From positions 62,001-126,000 of the forward strand of contig LT700187.1 in assembly GCA_900155415.1 (NCBI GenBank): a DNA stretch of 64,000 nt, in the 5' to 3' direction. The notes under the pieces are model-generated. The model was not told the origin of the DNA, did no database searches, and was given only the letters and a program-made list of their open reading frames with translations. The stretch comes from Christensenella massiliensis. Lineage in GTDB: Bacteria; Bacillota; Clostridia; Christensenellales; Christensenellaceae. Each line of letters starts with the position of its first letter. The first letter of the stretch is position 1. Shown in pieces: positions 45,838-53,413 of this stretch. A program made the position numbers and the translations under genes.

Positions 45838-47274
45838 ATAGATTTTTGCCATATCCCCGTCAGTATCATCAAGCGCAGCGAGGGCCGTTCCGCTGTTGCC
45901 GCAGCCGCCTACCGAAGCGGAACAAAGCTGACGAATGAATGGGACGGCCTGACCCACGATTACACCCGCAAAAGCGGCGTTGTCCATGCGGAAATCATGC
46001 TGCCCGCCCACGCCCCGCCAGAGTTTGCAGACCGCTCCACCCTCTGGAACAGCGTGGAGCAGATCGAGAAAGCCAGGGACAGCCAGCTTGCCCGCGAGAT
46101 CGAGGCGGCCCTGCCCCGTGAACTGTCCAGGGAACAGCAGCTTGCCCTTGTCCGGGCCTATGTGAAGGACAACTTTGTGGACAAGGGGATGTGCGCTGAC
46201 TTTGCCATCCATGACAAGGGAACCGGCAACCCCCATGTCCATATCATGCTGACCGTCCGGCCCTTAAAAGAAAACGGCGCATGGGGCGCAAAGTGCCGCA
46301 AGGCATACGACCTGGACGAAAACGGCCAGCGCATCCCAGACGGGAGAGGCGGCTGGAAAAACCACCGGGAGGACACCACCGACTGGAACGACAAAGGGAA
46401 TGTGGAGATTTGGCGTGCGGCATGGGCGGCTTATACCAACCGGGCATTGGAGGCCGCCGGTCAGCCCGCCCTGGTAGACCACCGCAGCTACAAGCGCCGG
46501 GGCATTGATAAAATCCCCTCTGTCCACCTGGGGCCAGCGGCCAGCCAGATGGAGAAGCGCGGCATCCGCACCGGCAAGGGGGAAGTCAACCGGCAGATCG
46601 CCGCCGACAACAAGCTGCTCAAGGAAATCAAGGCCCGCATTACCCGCCTCTACAACTGGTCGAAGGCCGAGGCCGAGAAGCCGGAGGGCCAGCAGCCCAG
46701 CATGATTGACTTGTGGGAGGCCCAGCAGCAGCTCAGGCGGCCCGACACCCGCACCGGCAAAATCCGGGCTTTGCAGGAGAGCGCCGCCCTGTTCAGCTTT
46801 TTGCAGGCAAACGGCATCCAGTCCATGCAGCAGCTCCATGAAAAAATCGCAGATATGAACACCCGCTACTATGGCCTGCGGCGAGGGATCGTCAAGGCCG
46901 AACGCCGGATCGCTGTCCTCACCGAGCGCGGAGAGATGTGGGCGCAGTACAACGAGTACAAGGCTGTCCACAAGCAGCTTGCCAGGGTAAAGCCGGAGAA
47001 GCGGGAACTGTTCGAGCAGCGCCACAGCCGGGAACTGATCCTCTATGACGCGGCGGCCCGGTATCTGAAAGAACTGAAAGCCAGCGGCGAAGAACTTTCC
47101 CCGAAGGAATGGCGGCGCGAAATTGACCTGCTGACCGCACAGAAACAGGTGGACAGCATCGACATGAAGGCCATGCGGGAGGAACTGAAAGCTGTGGAAC
47201 GGCTCCGCAAGGCCGCCGACCAACTGGCCCGGCAGGAACGGGACAAGTCTCATGACCGGGGGCCGGAGCGGTAA
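45838..47274 (+). CDS. MobA/MobL-type (MOBQ) relaxase of E2
   Basis: A 478-residue relaxase: FCHIPVSIIKRSEGRSAVAAAAYRSGTKLTNEWDG and the histidine triad GNPHVHIML. It is clearly homologous to the E1 relaxase along its length, though not identical. GGAGG is followed by GTG (45829) and, at ideal distance, by ATA (45838), exactly as in E1. No ATG lies near. The C-terminal half is helical (ITRLYNWSKAEAEKPEGQQ...). Confidence 0.9.
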   Translation: MDFCHIPVSIIKRSEGRSAVAAAAYRSGTKLTNEWDGLTHDYTRKSGVVHAEIMLPAHAPPEFADRSTLWNSVEQIEKARDSQLAREIEAALPRELSREQQLALVRAYVKDNFVDKGMCADFAIHDKGTGNPHVHIMLTVRPLKENGAWGAKCRKAYDLDENGQRIPDGRGGWKNHREDTTDWNDKGNVEIWRAAWAAYTNRALEAAGQPALVDHRSYKRRGIDKIPSVHLGPAASQMEKRGIRTGKGEVNRQIAADNKLLKEIKARITRLYNWSKAEAEKPEGQQPSMIDLWEAQQQLRRPDTRTGKIRALQESAALFSFLQANGIQSMQQLHEKIADMNTRYYGLRRGIVKAERRIAVLTERGEMWAQYNEYKAVHKQLARVKPEKRELFEQRHSRELILYDAAARYLKELKASGEELSPKEWRREIDLLTAQKQVDSIDMKAMREELKAVERLRKAADQLARQERDKSHDRGPER

Positions 47275-47372
47275 AGGGTACGGCGCTTTGCCGACCCCTC
47301 ACGGGGGTGTCATGTTTCGTGACGCCCTTTACACAGAACTGTCAACATCCATTCACGGAAGGAGATTGCCCT

Positions 47373-47549
47373 ATGAAGCAGATTATTTTACCCGTCACCG
47401 TCCACCTGAACATCCGCCTGCCCCTTGCCCTGTTGGAGCCGGAACCGGCAGACGCGCCCACCGGCCCGGAGCCGGAGGCCCATGCCTGCCAGGGCTGCGG
47501 CAACTGTGGCGGATGCGGGAAGTGCCAGCATGAAGAAAAGCAAGCCTGA
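47373..47549 (+). CDS. Small Cys-rich protein after E2 relaxase
   Basis: A 58-residue protein: MKQIILPVTVHLNIRLPLALLEPEPAD, an acidic Pro-rich middle and ACQGCGNCGGCGKCQHEEKQA with six Cys, likely metal-binding. GGAAGGAGATTGCCCT precedes the ATG. It overlaps the next gene by 20 bp. Confidence 0.6.
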   Translation: MKQIILPVTVHLNIRLPLALLEPEPADAPTGPEPEAHACQGCGNCGGCGKCQHEEKQA

Positions 47550-47928
47550 ACCCGTCCCCGTCATGGACTACCGCCAGTACCGCAGGGCGCGGCGGCTGGT
47601 ACATGAGTGCTGCAACTATGACGGCGGCAACTGTCTCGCGCTGGACGATGGGGAGGAATGTGTCTGCGTCCAGTCCATTTCCTACTCCCTGTTGTGCCAG
47701 TGGTTTAGGGCGGCGGTGCTGCCGCTGGACAGAGAACTGGAAACGGCCCTGTTCCACCGCCTGGACGCCAAGCGGTGCGCCGTCTGCGGGACGCTGTTCA
47801 CCCCCGGCTCCAACCGGGCCAAATACTGCCCGGAATGTGCTGTTCAGGTACGCCGCCGCAAAGAGGCAGAACGACAGCGGAAAAGATACTACCTTTCTAC
47901 GCATTTAGGGGCTGAAAAACCCTTGTAA
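47530..47928 (+). CDS. Small Cys-rich mobile-element protein (E2 copy)
   Basis: A 132-residue protein with CCNYDGGNCLALDDGEECVCVQSISYSLLCQWFRAAVLPLDRELE and the zinc motif KRCAVCGTLFTPGSNRAKYCPECA plus a basic tail. It is a close relative of the proteins at 10,907 and 62,506. Its presence in three distinct elements suggests a useful but unknown nucleic-acid-related role. Confidence 0.75.
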   Translation: MKKSKPEPVPVMDYRQYRRARRLVHECCNYDGGNCLALDDGEECVCVQSISYSLLCQWFRAAVLPLDRELETALFHRLDAKRCAVCGTLFTPGSNRAKYCPECAVQVRRRKEAERQRKRYYLSTHLGAEKPL

Positions 47929-47955
47929 ATCAAGGACTTTTTCGAGGGTGTCGCT

Positions 47956-47990
47956 GGGGGCCTGATAGATTTATCCTCTGGCCCCCAAAA
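47956..47990 (+). terminator. Hairpin before the replisome organiser gene
   Basis: GGGGGCC and GGCCCCC pair around a 17-nt loop, followed by AAAA rather than T. It may be a weak terminator or part of a replication control region. Confidence 0.4.
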
Positions 47991-48041
47991 CGGCCCTCTA
48001 AAGGCGTACAGACCCCTGAAACAAACCCCAAGGAGGAACCC

Positions 48042-48776
48042 ATGTCAGACAATCGAAAATATTACTACCTGAAACTCAAAGAGAACTATTTTGACGATGA
48101 CTCCATCGTGCTGCTGGAAAGTATGCAGGACGGTGTGCTGTACTCCAACATCCTGCTCAAGCTGTATCTGAAATCCCTGAAACACGGCGGGCGGCTCCAG
48201 CTTGACGAGAATATCCCCTACACGGCGCAGATGATTGCCACCATCACCCGCCAGCAGATCGGCACTGTGGAGAGGGCCTTGCAAATCTTCCTGAAGCTGG
48301 GCCTTGTGGAAGTGCTGGACAGCGGCACCTTCTACATGAGCAATATCGAACTGCTGATCGGCCAGTCCTCCACCGAGGCCGAGCGAAAGCGGGCGGCAAG
48401 GCTCCAAAACAAGGCCCTTTCCGCGCCCCGGACAAACGGCGGACATTTGTCCGACATTCGTCCACCAGAGATAGAGATAGAGTTAGAGAAAGAGATAGAG
48501 ATAAAGAGAGAGATAGAGAAGGGACGCCCCGCCCGCGCCTATGGCCGTTACCAGAATGTTTTCCTGACGGACGAGGAACTGGCAGACCTGCAGGCCAGCT
48601 TTCCCACGGTATGGGGCCAGTACATCGAAAAGCTGTCCGAGTACATGGCTTCTACCGGCAAGCGGTATCAGAGCCATGCCGCCACCATCCGGCGCTGGGC
48701 CGGTGAGGACGCCAGGAAAGCAGCCCCACCCTCCCGCAACCGGGATTACAGCGTAAAGGAGGATGAAACTGTATGA
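48042..48776 (+). CDS. Phage-type replisome organiser/initiator of E2
   Basis: A 244-residue DNA-binding replication protein. The N-terminal 110 residues (KYYYLKLKENYFDDDSIVLLESMQDGVLYSNILLKLYLKSLKHGGRLQLDENIPYTAQMIATITRQQIGTVERALQIFLKLGLVEV) match phage replisome organiser N-terminal domains. A charged low-complexity linker follows, then a small C-terminal domain with YRYQNVFLTDEEL-like sequence. The helicase-loader gene overlaps its stop by 4 bp, a typical initiator/loader pair. Confidence 0.85.
   Translation: MSDNRKYYYLKLKENYFDDDSIVLLESMQDGVLYSNILLKLYLKSLKHGGRLQLDENIPYTAQMIATITRQQIGTVERALQIFLKLGLVEVLDSGTFYMSNIELLIGQSSTEAERKRAARLQNKALSAPRTNGGHLSDIRPPEIEIELEKEIEIKREIEKGRPARAYGRYQNVFLTDEELADLQASFPTVWGQYIEKLSEYMASTGKRYQSHAATIRRWAGEDARKAAPPSRNRDYSVKEDETV
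48467..48520 (+). repeat. Low-complexity GAGATA repeats in the initiator gene
   Basis: Imperfect repeats of GAGATA and GAGAGA encode EIEIELEKEIEIKREIEK, a charged linker between the two domains. Confidence 0.7.
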
Positions 48777-49636
48777 TTGAGATTACCGCAGAAATCCGGG
48801 CGCTGATCGACAAGGCAGCCGCCGGTATGGAACTGGCCGGGGACGAGTACATAGACCCGGCAGACGGCCTCATTCACTGTAAGAAGTGCGGCGGCCAGAG
48901 GCAGACTGTTGTGCCATGCTTTGGGAAACCGGGCTACTTCATGCCCCGCTGTATCTGCCAGTGCCAGCGGGAGGCCGAGGAACAGCGCAAAGCCACCGAG
49001 GAACGGCAGCGCCGCATGGAGCGTATCAAGCGCCGGAAGGCCCAGGGCCTGCAAGACCGCTATCTGTACGACTACACCTTTGCCAACGACAACGGCCAAA
49101 ATCCTCTGATGGACAAGGCCCGCGCCTATGTGGAGAACTGGAAGGAGGCTTACAAGAACAACACCGGCCTGCTGCTGTTTGGGGATGTGGGAACCGGCAA
49201 GTCCTTTTTCGCCGGTTGTATCGCCAACGCCCTGCTTGACCGGGATGTGCCGGTGCTGATGACGAACTTTCCCACCATCCTGAACCGCCTGACGGGGATG
49301 TTCTCCGAGGACAGGGCCGACTTTATCGCCAGCTTTGACGAGTACGACCTGCTCATCATTGACGATCTGGGTGTAGAGCGCAGTACCGAGTATGCGATGG
49401 AGCAGATGTTTTTCGTCATTGACAGCCGCTACCGCAGCCGCAGGCCCATGATCATCACCACCAACCTGAAACTGGCCGAACTCAAGAACCCGCCTGATCT
49501 GGCCCACGCCCGTATCTATGACCGTATCCTGGAACGGTGCGCCCCGATCCTCTTTGCCGGGAAAAATTTCCGGGAGGAAAACGCCGGGACCACCAGGCAG
49601 GCGGCCAAAGACCTTGTGAACCGTAAGCATGAGTAA
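48773..49636 (+). CDS. DnaC-like helicase loader ATPase
   Basis: A 287-residue AAA+ protein. An N-terminal zinc-like motif (CKKCGGQRQ...CICQCQ) precedes the ATPase core with Walker A FGDVGTGKSF, Walker B YDLLIIDDLGVER and sensor 1 MIITTNL. It would load replicative helicase at the E2 origin together with the preceding initiator. The ATG lies in GTATGATTG overlapping the upstream stop. Confidence 0.88.
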   Translation: MIEITAEIRALIDKAAAGMELAGDEYIDPADGLIHCKKCGGQRQTVVPCFGKPGYFMPRCICQCQREAEEQRKATEERQRRMERIKRRKAQGLQDRYLYDYTFANDNGQNPLMDKARAYVENWKEAYKNNTGLLLFGDVGTGKSFFAGCIANALLDRDVPVLMTNFPTILNRLTGMFSEDRADFIASFDEYDLLIIDDLGVERSTEYAMEQMFFVIDSRYRSRRPMIITTNLKLAELKNPPDLAHARIYDRILERCAPILFAGKNFREENAGTTRQAAKDLVNRKHE

Positions 49637-49679
49637 TTTTGTGCCGGACGGCGCAGCCCCGCCCGGAGAAAGGAGCGCC

Positions 49680-49871
49680 ATGAGCGAAGAAACCCGTACC
49701 ATGCAGACCGCAGACACCACTCCGGCCAGAGCGCCGGAGGACGCCCCCGCGCTGGTAAAGAAAATCGGCAAGACCACCTACAAGGTGCGCGTCCATTTCA
49801 GCAATACCAGCACTGAAACCATGAGCGACAAAATCAAGCGTATGCTCAAAAACGAGATACAGCAAATGTGA
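49680..49871 (+). CDS. TnpW-like small transposon protein (E2)
   Basis: A 63-residue protein with IGKTTYKVRVHFSNTSTETMSDKIKRMLKNEIQQM, similar to TnpW of E1. The start at 49680 follows GGAGAAAGGAGCGCC; the frame is also open from 49629, inside the helicase-loader end. Confidence 0.7.
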   Translation: MSEETRTMQTADTTPARAPEDAPALVKKIGKTTYKVRVHFSNTSTETMSDKIKRMLKNEIQQM

Positions 49872-49949
49872 CCGGCTGATAAAGCCAGCCGCCTTGTGTT
49901 AAACTGATGATGGTACACGCCAAAACTTTTAGCCAAGGAGGACACGAAA

Positions 49950-50315
49950 ATGCTGTACACAGAAAAAGAGAAAAATGAGATTGAGCGCGTCCGCAAAGTG
50001 TTTGAGAAACATATCCAGCAGATGACCGCTTATGATTTGGTTTGGTCGGACAAGGTCGGCTATGTGTGGCTGGCAATATCTATCGACCCGGTCTATATTG
50101 ACACCGGCAACTGGATAGAGTCTGCTGCCGGTCTTTGTTATGAGTGCTTGAATGATATAGCACTGGATGTTTTTGGAATGACCGGAAACGACCATGACTT
50201 CGAGGACGCCGATCCGCTGGAACTGGCCGAGATTAAGCGGCGCTGGAAACCCTATATCGACCAACTGCCGGAATATGCGTACCTTTGCGACGAACTGTTA
50301 AGCAGGAGAAAATAA
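49950..50315 (+). CDS. Unrecognised 121-residue protein at E2 right end
   Basis: Acidic protein: KEKNEIERVRKVFEKHIQQMTAYDLVWSDKVGYVWLAISIDPVYIDTGNWIESAAGLCYECLNDIALDVFGMTGNDHDFEDADPLELAEIKRRWKPYIDQL. No domain recognised. AAGGAGGACACGAAA precedes the ATG. It is the last gene before the right attachment site, 99 bp away, with a terminator between. It could be cargo, such as an immunity or anti-host protein, but nothing in it proves that. Confidence 0.65.
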   Translation: MLYTEKEKNEIERVRKVFEKHIQQMTAYDLVWSDKVGYVWLAISIDPVYIDTGNWIESAAGLCYECLNDIALDVFGMTGNDHDFEDADPLELAEIKRRWKPYIDQLPEYAYLCDELLSRRK

Positions 50316-50326
50316 CCCATCCGCAA

Positions 50327-50366
50327 AAGTGTCAGGAGCTAAAATTTGCTTCTGGCACTTTTTTGT
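50327..50366 (+). terminator. Terminator near the right end of E2
   Basis: AAAGTGTCAGGAGC and GCTTCTGGCACTTT pair with two mismatches and are followed by a T tract. Confidence 0.6.
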
Positions 50367-50414
50367 GGCTTTTTTGTGAATTTGATTAAAAAGTCCTTGA
50401 CAACTCGTTTCGGG

Positions 50415-51240
50415 CAAAACCGCAAAATCAATCCTCATTTCTTGCGGTGCGAGGCTCGCTCCTTTTGATATAAAGGAATTGCGCGATCTTATGTCCTACG
50501 ACGAATTAGAACTTGACACGTTAGGCGACAGAAAAACAGCTTTGTTTTTGATTATGAGCGATACGGACAGCACGTTTAATTTTGTTATCGCTATGCTGCA
50601 ATCGCAGTTATTTAATCTCTTGTGCGACAAGGCCGACGACGAATACGGCGGCAAGCTGCCGGTTCATGTTCGCTGCCTGTTAGACGAGTTTGCAAACATT
50701 GGACAAATCCCGCAGTTTGAAAAATTGATTGCCACAATCCGCAGCCGGGAAATCTCGGCTTCTATCATTCTGCAATCGCAGAGCCAGCTAAAAGCCATTT
50801 ACAAGGACGCGGCAGAAATCATACTTGACAATGCCGACAGCACCTTGTTTTTGGGAGGGCGCGGGAAAAATGCAAAGGATATTTCGGAGAACTTGGGACG
50901 TGAAACAATCGACAGTTTCAACACTTCCGAAAATCGCGGCACGCAGGTTTCTCATGGCCTCAATTATCAGAAATTGGGAAAGGAGTTGATGACACAGGAC
51001 GAAATCGCAGTTATGGACGGAGGAAAATGTATTTTGCAGTTGCGCGGCGTGCGCCCCTTTTTCAGCGATAAGTACGATATAACGCAGCACCCGAACTACA
51101 AATACCTTTCCGACTTCGACAAGAAAAACGCTTTTGACGTTGAACGGTATATGTCCACCCGTCCGGCAATCGTAAAGCCCGACGAACCCTTTGACATATA
51201 CGAAATAGATTTGTCCGACGAGGACGCAGCCGCCGAATAA
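50415..51240 (+). pseudogene. virD4: virD4 coupling-protein gene, segment 3 of 3
   Basis: The rest of the coupling ATPase: KTAKSILISCGARLAPFDIKELRDLMSYDELELDTLGDRKTALFLIMSDTD, Walker B LLDEFANIGQIPQFEKLIATIRSREISASIILQSQSQLKAIY and the acidic C terminus DLSDEDAAAE. The first base completes the GGC codon split by E2. An ATG at 50479 could start a partial product, but without Walker A it cannot act as an ATPase. Confidence 0.92.
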
Positions 51241-51307
51241 AAACGGCGGCATTTTTATTTCCAACAACATTTTTTGAGCCGTTTTAGCGGCAGAAAGCGA
51301 GGTTTAT

Positions 51308-51523
51308 ATGGATTTTTTCAACAGCGCAGTTGACGTATTGCAGACTTTGGTAATCGCGCTTGGCGCAGGACTTGGCATTTGGGGCGGCATTAACCTCATG
51401 GAGGGGTACGGCAACGATAACCCCGGCGCGAAGTCGCAGGGCATGAAACAGTTGATGGCGGGCGGCGGCGTTGCCCTTATCGGCCTTACCCTTGTCCCGC
51501 TGCTCTCCGGCCTGTTTGGATAA
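51308..51523 (+). CDS. Maff2-family small membrane protein (ICE B)
   Basis: A 71-residue protein with two hydrophobic segments: FNSAVDVLQTLVIALGAGLGIWGGINLMEGYG and QLMAGGGVALIGLTLVPLLSGLFG. This VirB2-like position between VirD4 and VirB6 suggests a pilin-like or channel subunit; Maff2 is the family name used in such elements. It is intact, unlike the ICE A copy at 20,279. Confidence 0.85.
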   Translation: MDFFNSAVDVLQTLVIALGAGLGIWGGINLMEGYGNDNPGAKSQGMKQLMAGGGVALIGLTLVPLLSGLFG

Positions 51524-51545
51524 TGCCACAAACTAACACTACCCG

Positions 51546-51578
51546 CCGCGCTCTCCCGCTTCACGCGGGAGGGCGCGG
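51546..51578 (+). promoter_or_regulatory. GC-rich intercistronic hairpin before virB6
   Basis: CCGCGCTCTCCCGC and GCGGGAGGGCGCGG form a 14-bp stem with one G-U pair and a 5-nt loop, ending just before the AAAGGAGGG of virB6. Without a T tract it is more likely an mRNA-stability or processing element. Confidence 0.6.
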
Positions 51579-51596
51579 GAAAGGAGGGATTAGCTT

Positions 51597-52460
51597 TTGA
51601 TATGGCAGATGATTGAAGATTGGTTTCGCGGCATTTTGACAGACGGAATACTCTCTAATCTCTCCGGGCTGTTCGACAGCGTAAATACAGAGGTTGGAGA
51701 AATCGCAACGCAAGTCGGCACAACCCCCGCCGGGTGGAACGCGGGCATATTCAATATGATACGCAGCCTATCGGAAAACGTCATTGTGCCGATTGCGGGC
51801 GTTATCATTACCTTTGTCATGTGCTACGAACTAATCCAGCTTGTAATTGAGAAAAACAATCTGCACGATCTCGACACTTGGATTTTCTTCAAGTGGATTT
51901 TCAAAACCTTTGTTGCGGTGCTGCTGGTAACAAATACTTGGAACATCGTCATGGGCGTATTTGACATTACACAGAGCGTCGTCAACGACAGCGCGGGCGT
52001 TATCATATCCGACACAAGCATAGATATTGCAACCGTTATCACCGATATAGAAGCAAAGCTGGACGCTATGAGCGTCGGCGGGCTTTTGGGGCTATGGTTT
52101 CAATCACTCTTTGTGGGGCTTACCATGAAAGCGTTGTCTATCTGTATCATGCTGGTGGTGTACGGGCGCATGATTGAAATATACCTTGTAACGAGTATCG
52201 CCCCTATCCCCGTTGCGACAATGGTAAATCGTGAATGGGGCGGCATGGGACAGAACTACTTAAAATCCTTGCTTGCCCTCGGTTTTCAGGCTTTTCTAAT
52301 TCTTGTGTGCGTCGGTATTTATGCGGTTTTGATACAGACAATCGCAGCAACCGATGACATATCCGGCGCGATCTGGTCTTGCATGGGCTATACCGTCCTC
52401 TTGTGTTTTACGCTTTTCAAAACGGGAAGCCTTGCAAAATCCGTATTCAGCGCGCATTAA
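51597..52460 (+). CDS. VirB6/TrbL-like channel membrane protein (ICE B)
   Basis: A 287-residue polytopic protein, same length as and colinear with the ICE A copy: MIEDWFRGILTDGILSNLSGLFDSVNTEVGE, IVPIAGVIITFVMCYELIQLVIEKNNLHDLDTW, YGRMIEIYLVTSIAPIP and LAKSVFSAH at the end. It starts with TTG behind AAAGGAGGGATTAGCTT. It forms part of the inner-membrane transfer channel. Confidence 0.9.
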   Translation: MIWQMIEDWFRGILTDGILSNLSGLFDSVNTEVGEIATQVGTTPAGWNAGIFNMIRSLSENVIVPIAGVIITFVMCYELIQLVIEKNNLHDLDTWIFFKWIFKTFVAVLLVTNTWNIVMGVFDITQSVVNDSAGVIISDTSIDIATVITDIEAKLDAMSVGGLLGLWFQSLFVGLTMKALSICIMLVVYGRMIEIYLVTSIAPIPVATMVNREWGGMGQNYLKSLLALGFQAFLILVCVGIYAVLIQTIAATDDISGAIWSCMGYTVLLCFTLFKTGSLAKSVFSAH

Positions 52461-52470
52461 GGGGGTGCAG

Positions 52471-53019
52471 ATGAAGAAATACAAAATCATTTACGCCGAT
52501 CCCCCTTGGAGATACGCGAGAAGCAAGGTACAGGGCGCAGCGGAAAAGCACTATCCCACTATGAGTATTGAGGAACTTTGCGCTTTACCCGTCAAAGAAA
52601 TTGCGGATAAGGACTGTATTTTATTCCTATGGGCGACGTTCCCGCAGCTTAAAGAAGCGTTGCAGTTAATCAAGGCTTGGGGATTTACCTATAAATCCGT
52701 TGCCTTTGTATGGTTAAAGCAAAATCGGAAATCGCCCACTTGGTTTTATGGCTTGGGCTTTTGGACGCGAGGAAATGCGGAAATCTGCTTGCTTGCTACC
52801 AAAGGACACCCGAAGCGACAATCAAACAAGGTACATCAATTTATTATTTCCCCTGTTGAGCAGCACAGCAAAAAGCCGGATATAACGCGGGAAAAGATAC
52901 TTGCCCTTATGGGCGACCTACCGCGTATTGAACTGTTTGCAAGGCAGCATACCCCTGGTTGGGACGTATGGGGAAATGAAATCAAAAGCGACATACGGTT
53001 TGCCGGAAAGGAGGTTTGA
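52471..53019 (+). CDS. MT-A70-family adenine methyltransferase
   Basis: A 182-residue methyltransferase with catalytic DPPW (ADPPWRY, residues 9-15), the HYPTMSIEELCALPV segment and FLWATFPQLKEALQLIKAWGF, WLKQNRKSPTWFYGLGFWTRGNAEICLLATKG of the MT-A70 fold. It probably methylates adenine in DNA, perhaps hiding the entering element from restriction. It lies 10 bp after virB6 and directly before prgI. ICE A has a DUF7007-like gene and SpoVG here instead. Confidence 0.88.
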   Translation: MKKYKIIYADPPWRYARSKVQGAAEKHYPTMSIEELCALPVKEIADKDCILFLWATFPQLKEALQLIKAWGFTYKSVAFVWLKQNRKSPTWFYGLGFWTRGNAEICLLATKGHPKRQSNKVHQFIISPVEQHSKKPDITREKILALMGDLPRIELFARQHTPGWDVWGNEIKSDIRFAGKEV

Positions 53020-53020
53020 A

Positions 53021-53413
53021 ATGGCGTATGTAACCGTCCCAAAGGATTTAACCAAAATCAAGAGCAAGGTAATGTTCAACCTTACCAAAAGACAATTACT
53101 CTGTTTCGGCGCGGCGGTGGCTATCGGGCTACCGCTATTCTTTTTGACAAAGGACAGCGCGGGAACGACAACGGCGGCTTTGTGCATGGTGCTTGCCATG
53201 CTGCCCATGTTCCTACTCGCTATGTACGAGAAGAACGGGCAACCGCTGGAAGTGATTATACGGCAATTTGTGGAAGTGAAGTTTCTTCGCCCCAAAGAGC
53301 GACCTTATCAGACCAACAATTTTTATACCGCCCTTGCGCGGCAGGAGCGATTAGATAAGGAGGTACGGGCGATTGTCAAAGGAAAAGGGAAAGACCCAAA
53401 ACAAAAAGCGTAA
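53021..53413 (+). CDS. prgI: PrgI family membrane protein (ICE B)
   Basis: A 130-residue VirB3-like subunit: MAYVTVPKDLTKIKSKVMFNLTKRQLLCFGAAVAIGLPLFFL, a second helix TTTAALCMVLAMLPMFLLAMYE, and EVIIRQFVEVKFLRPKERPYQTNN. GGAGGTTTGAA precedes the ATG. Its 3' end overlaps virB4 by 41 bp, echoing the overlap in ICE A. Confidence 0.92.
   Translation: MAYVTVPKDLTKIKSKVMFNLTKRQLLCFGAAVAIGLPLFFLTKDSAGTTTAALCMVLAMLPMFLLAMYEKNGQPLEVIIRQFVEVKFLRPKERPYQTNNFYTALARQERLDKEVRAIVKGKGKDPKQKA

Noticed and set aside
47810..47835. CCGGGCCAAAT...GCCCGGAA similarity to the palindrome
   Set aside because: The arms do not match in spacing, and the codons encode the conserved NRAKYCPEC motif also present in the other Cys-rich proteins.
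48467..48520. Second iteron array in the E2 initiator
   Set aside because: Only short imperfect purine repeats encoding a charged linker; no palindrome or regular long unit.
50479..51240. Independent short TraG/VirD4 gene
   Set aside because: The frame extends upstream in perfect register to the E2 border and lacks Walker A; it is a fragment of the interrupted gene.
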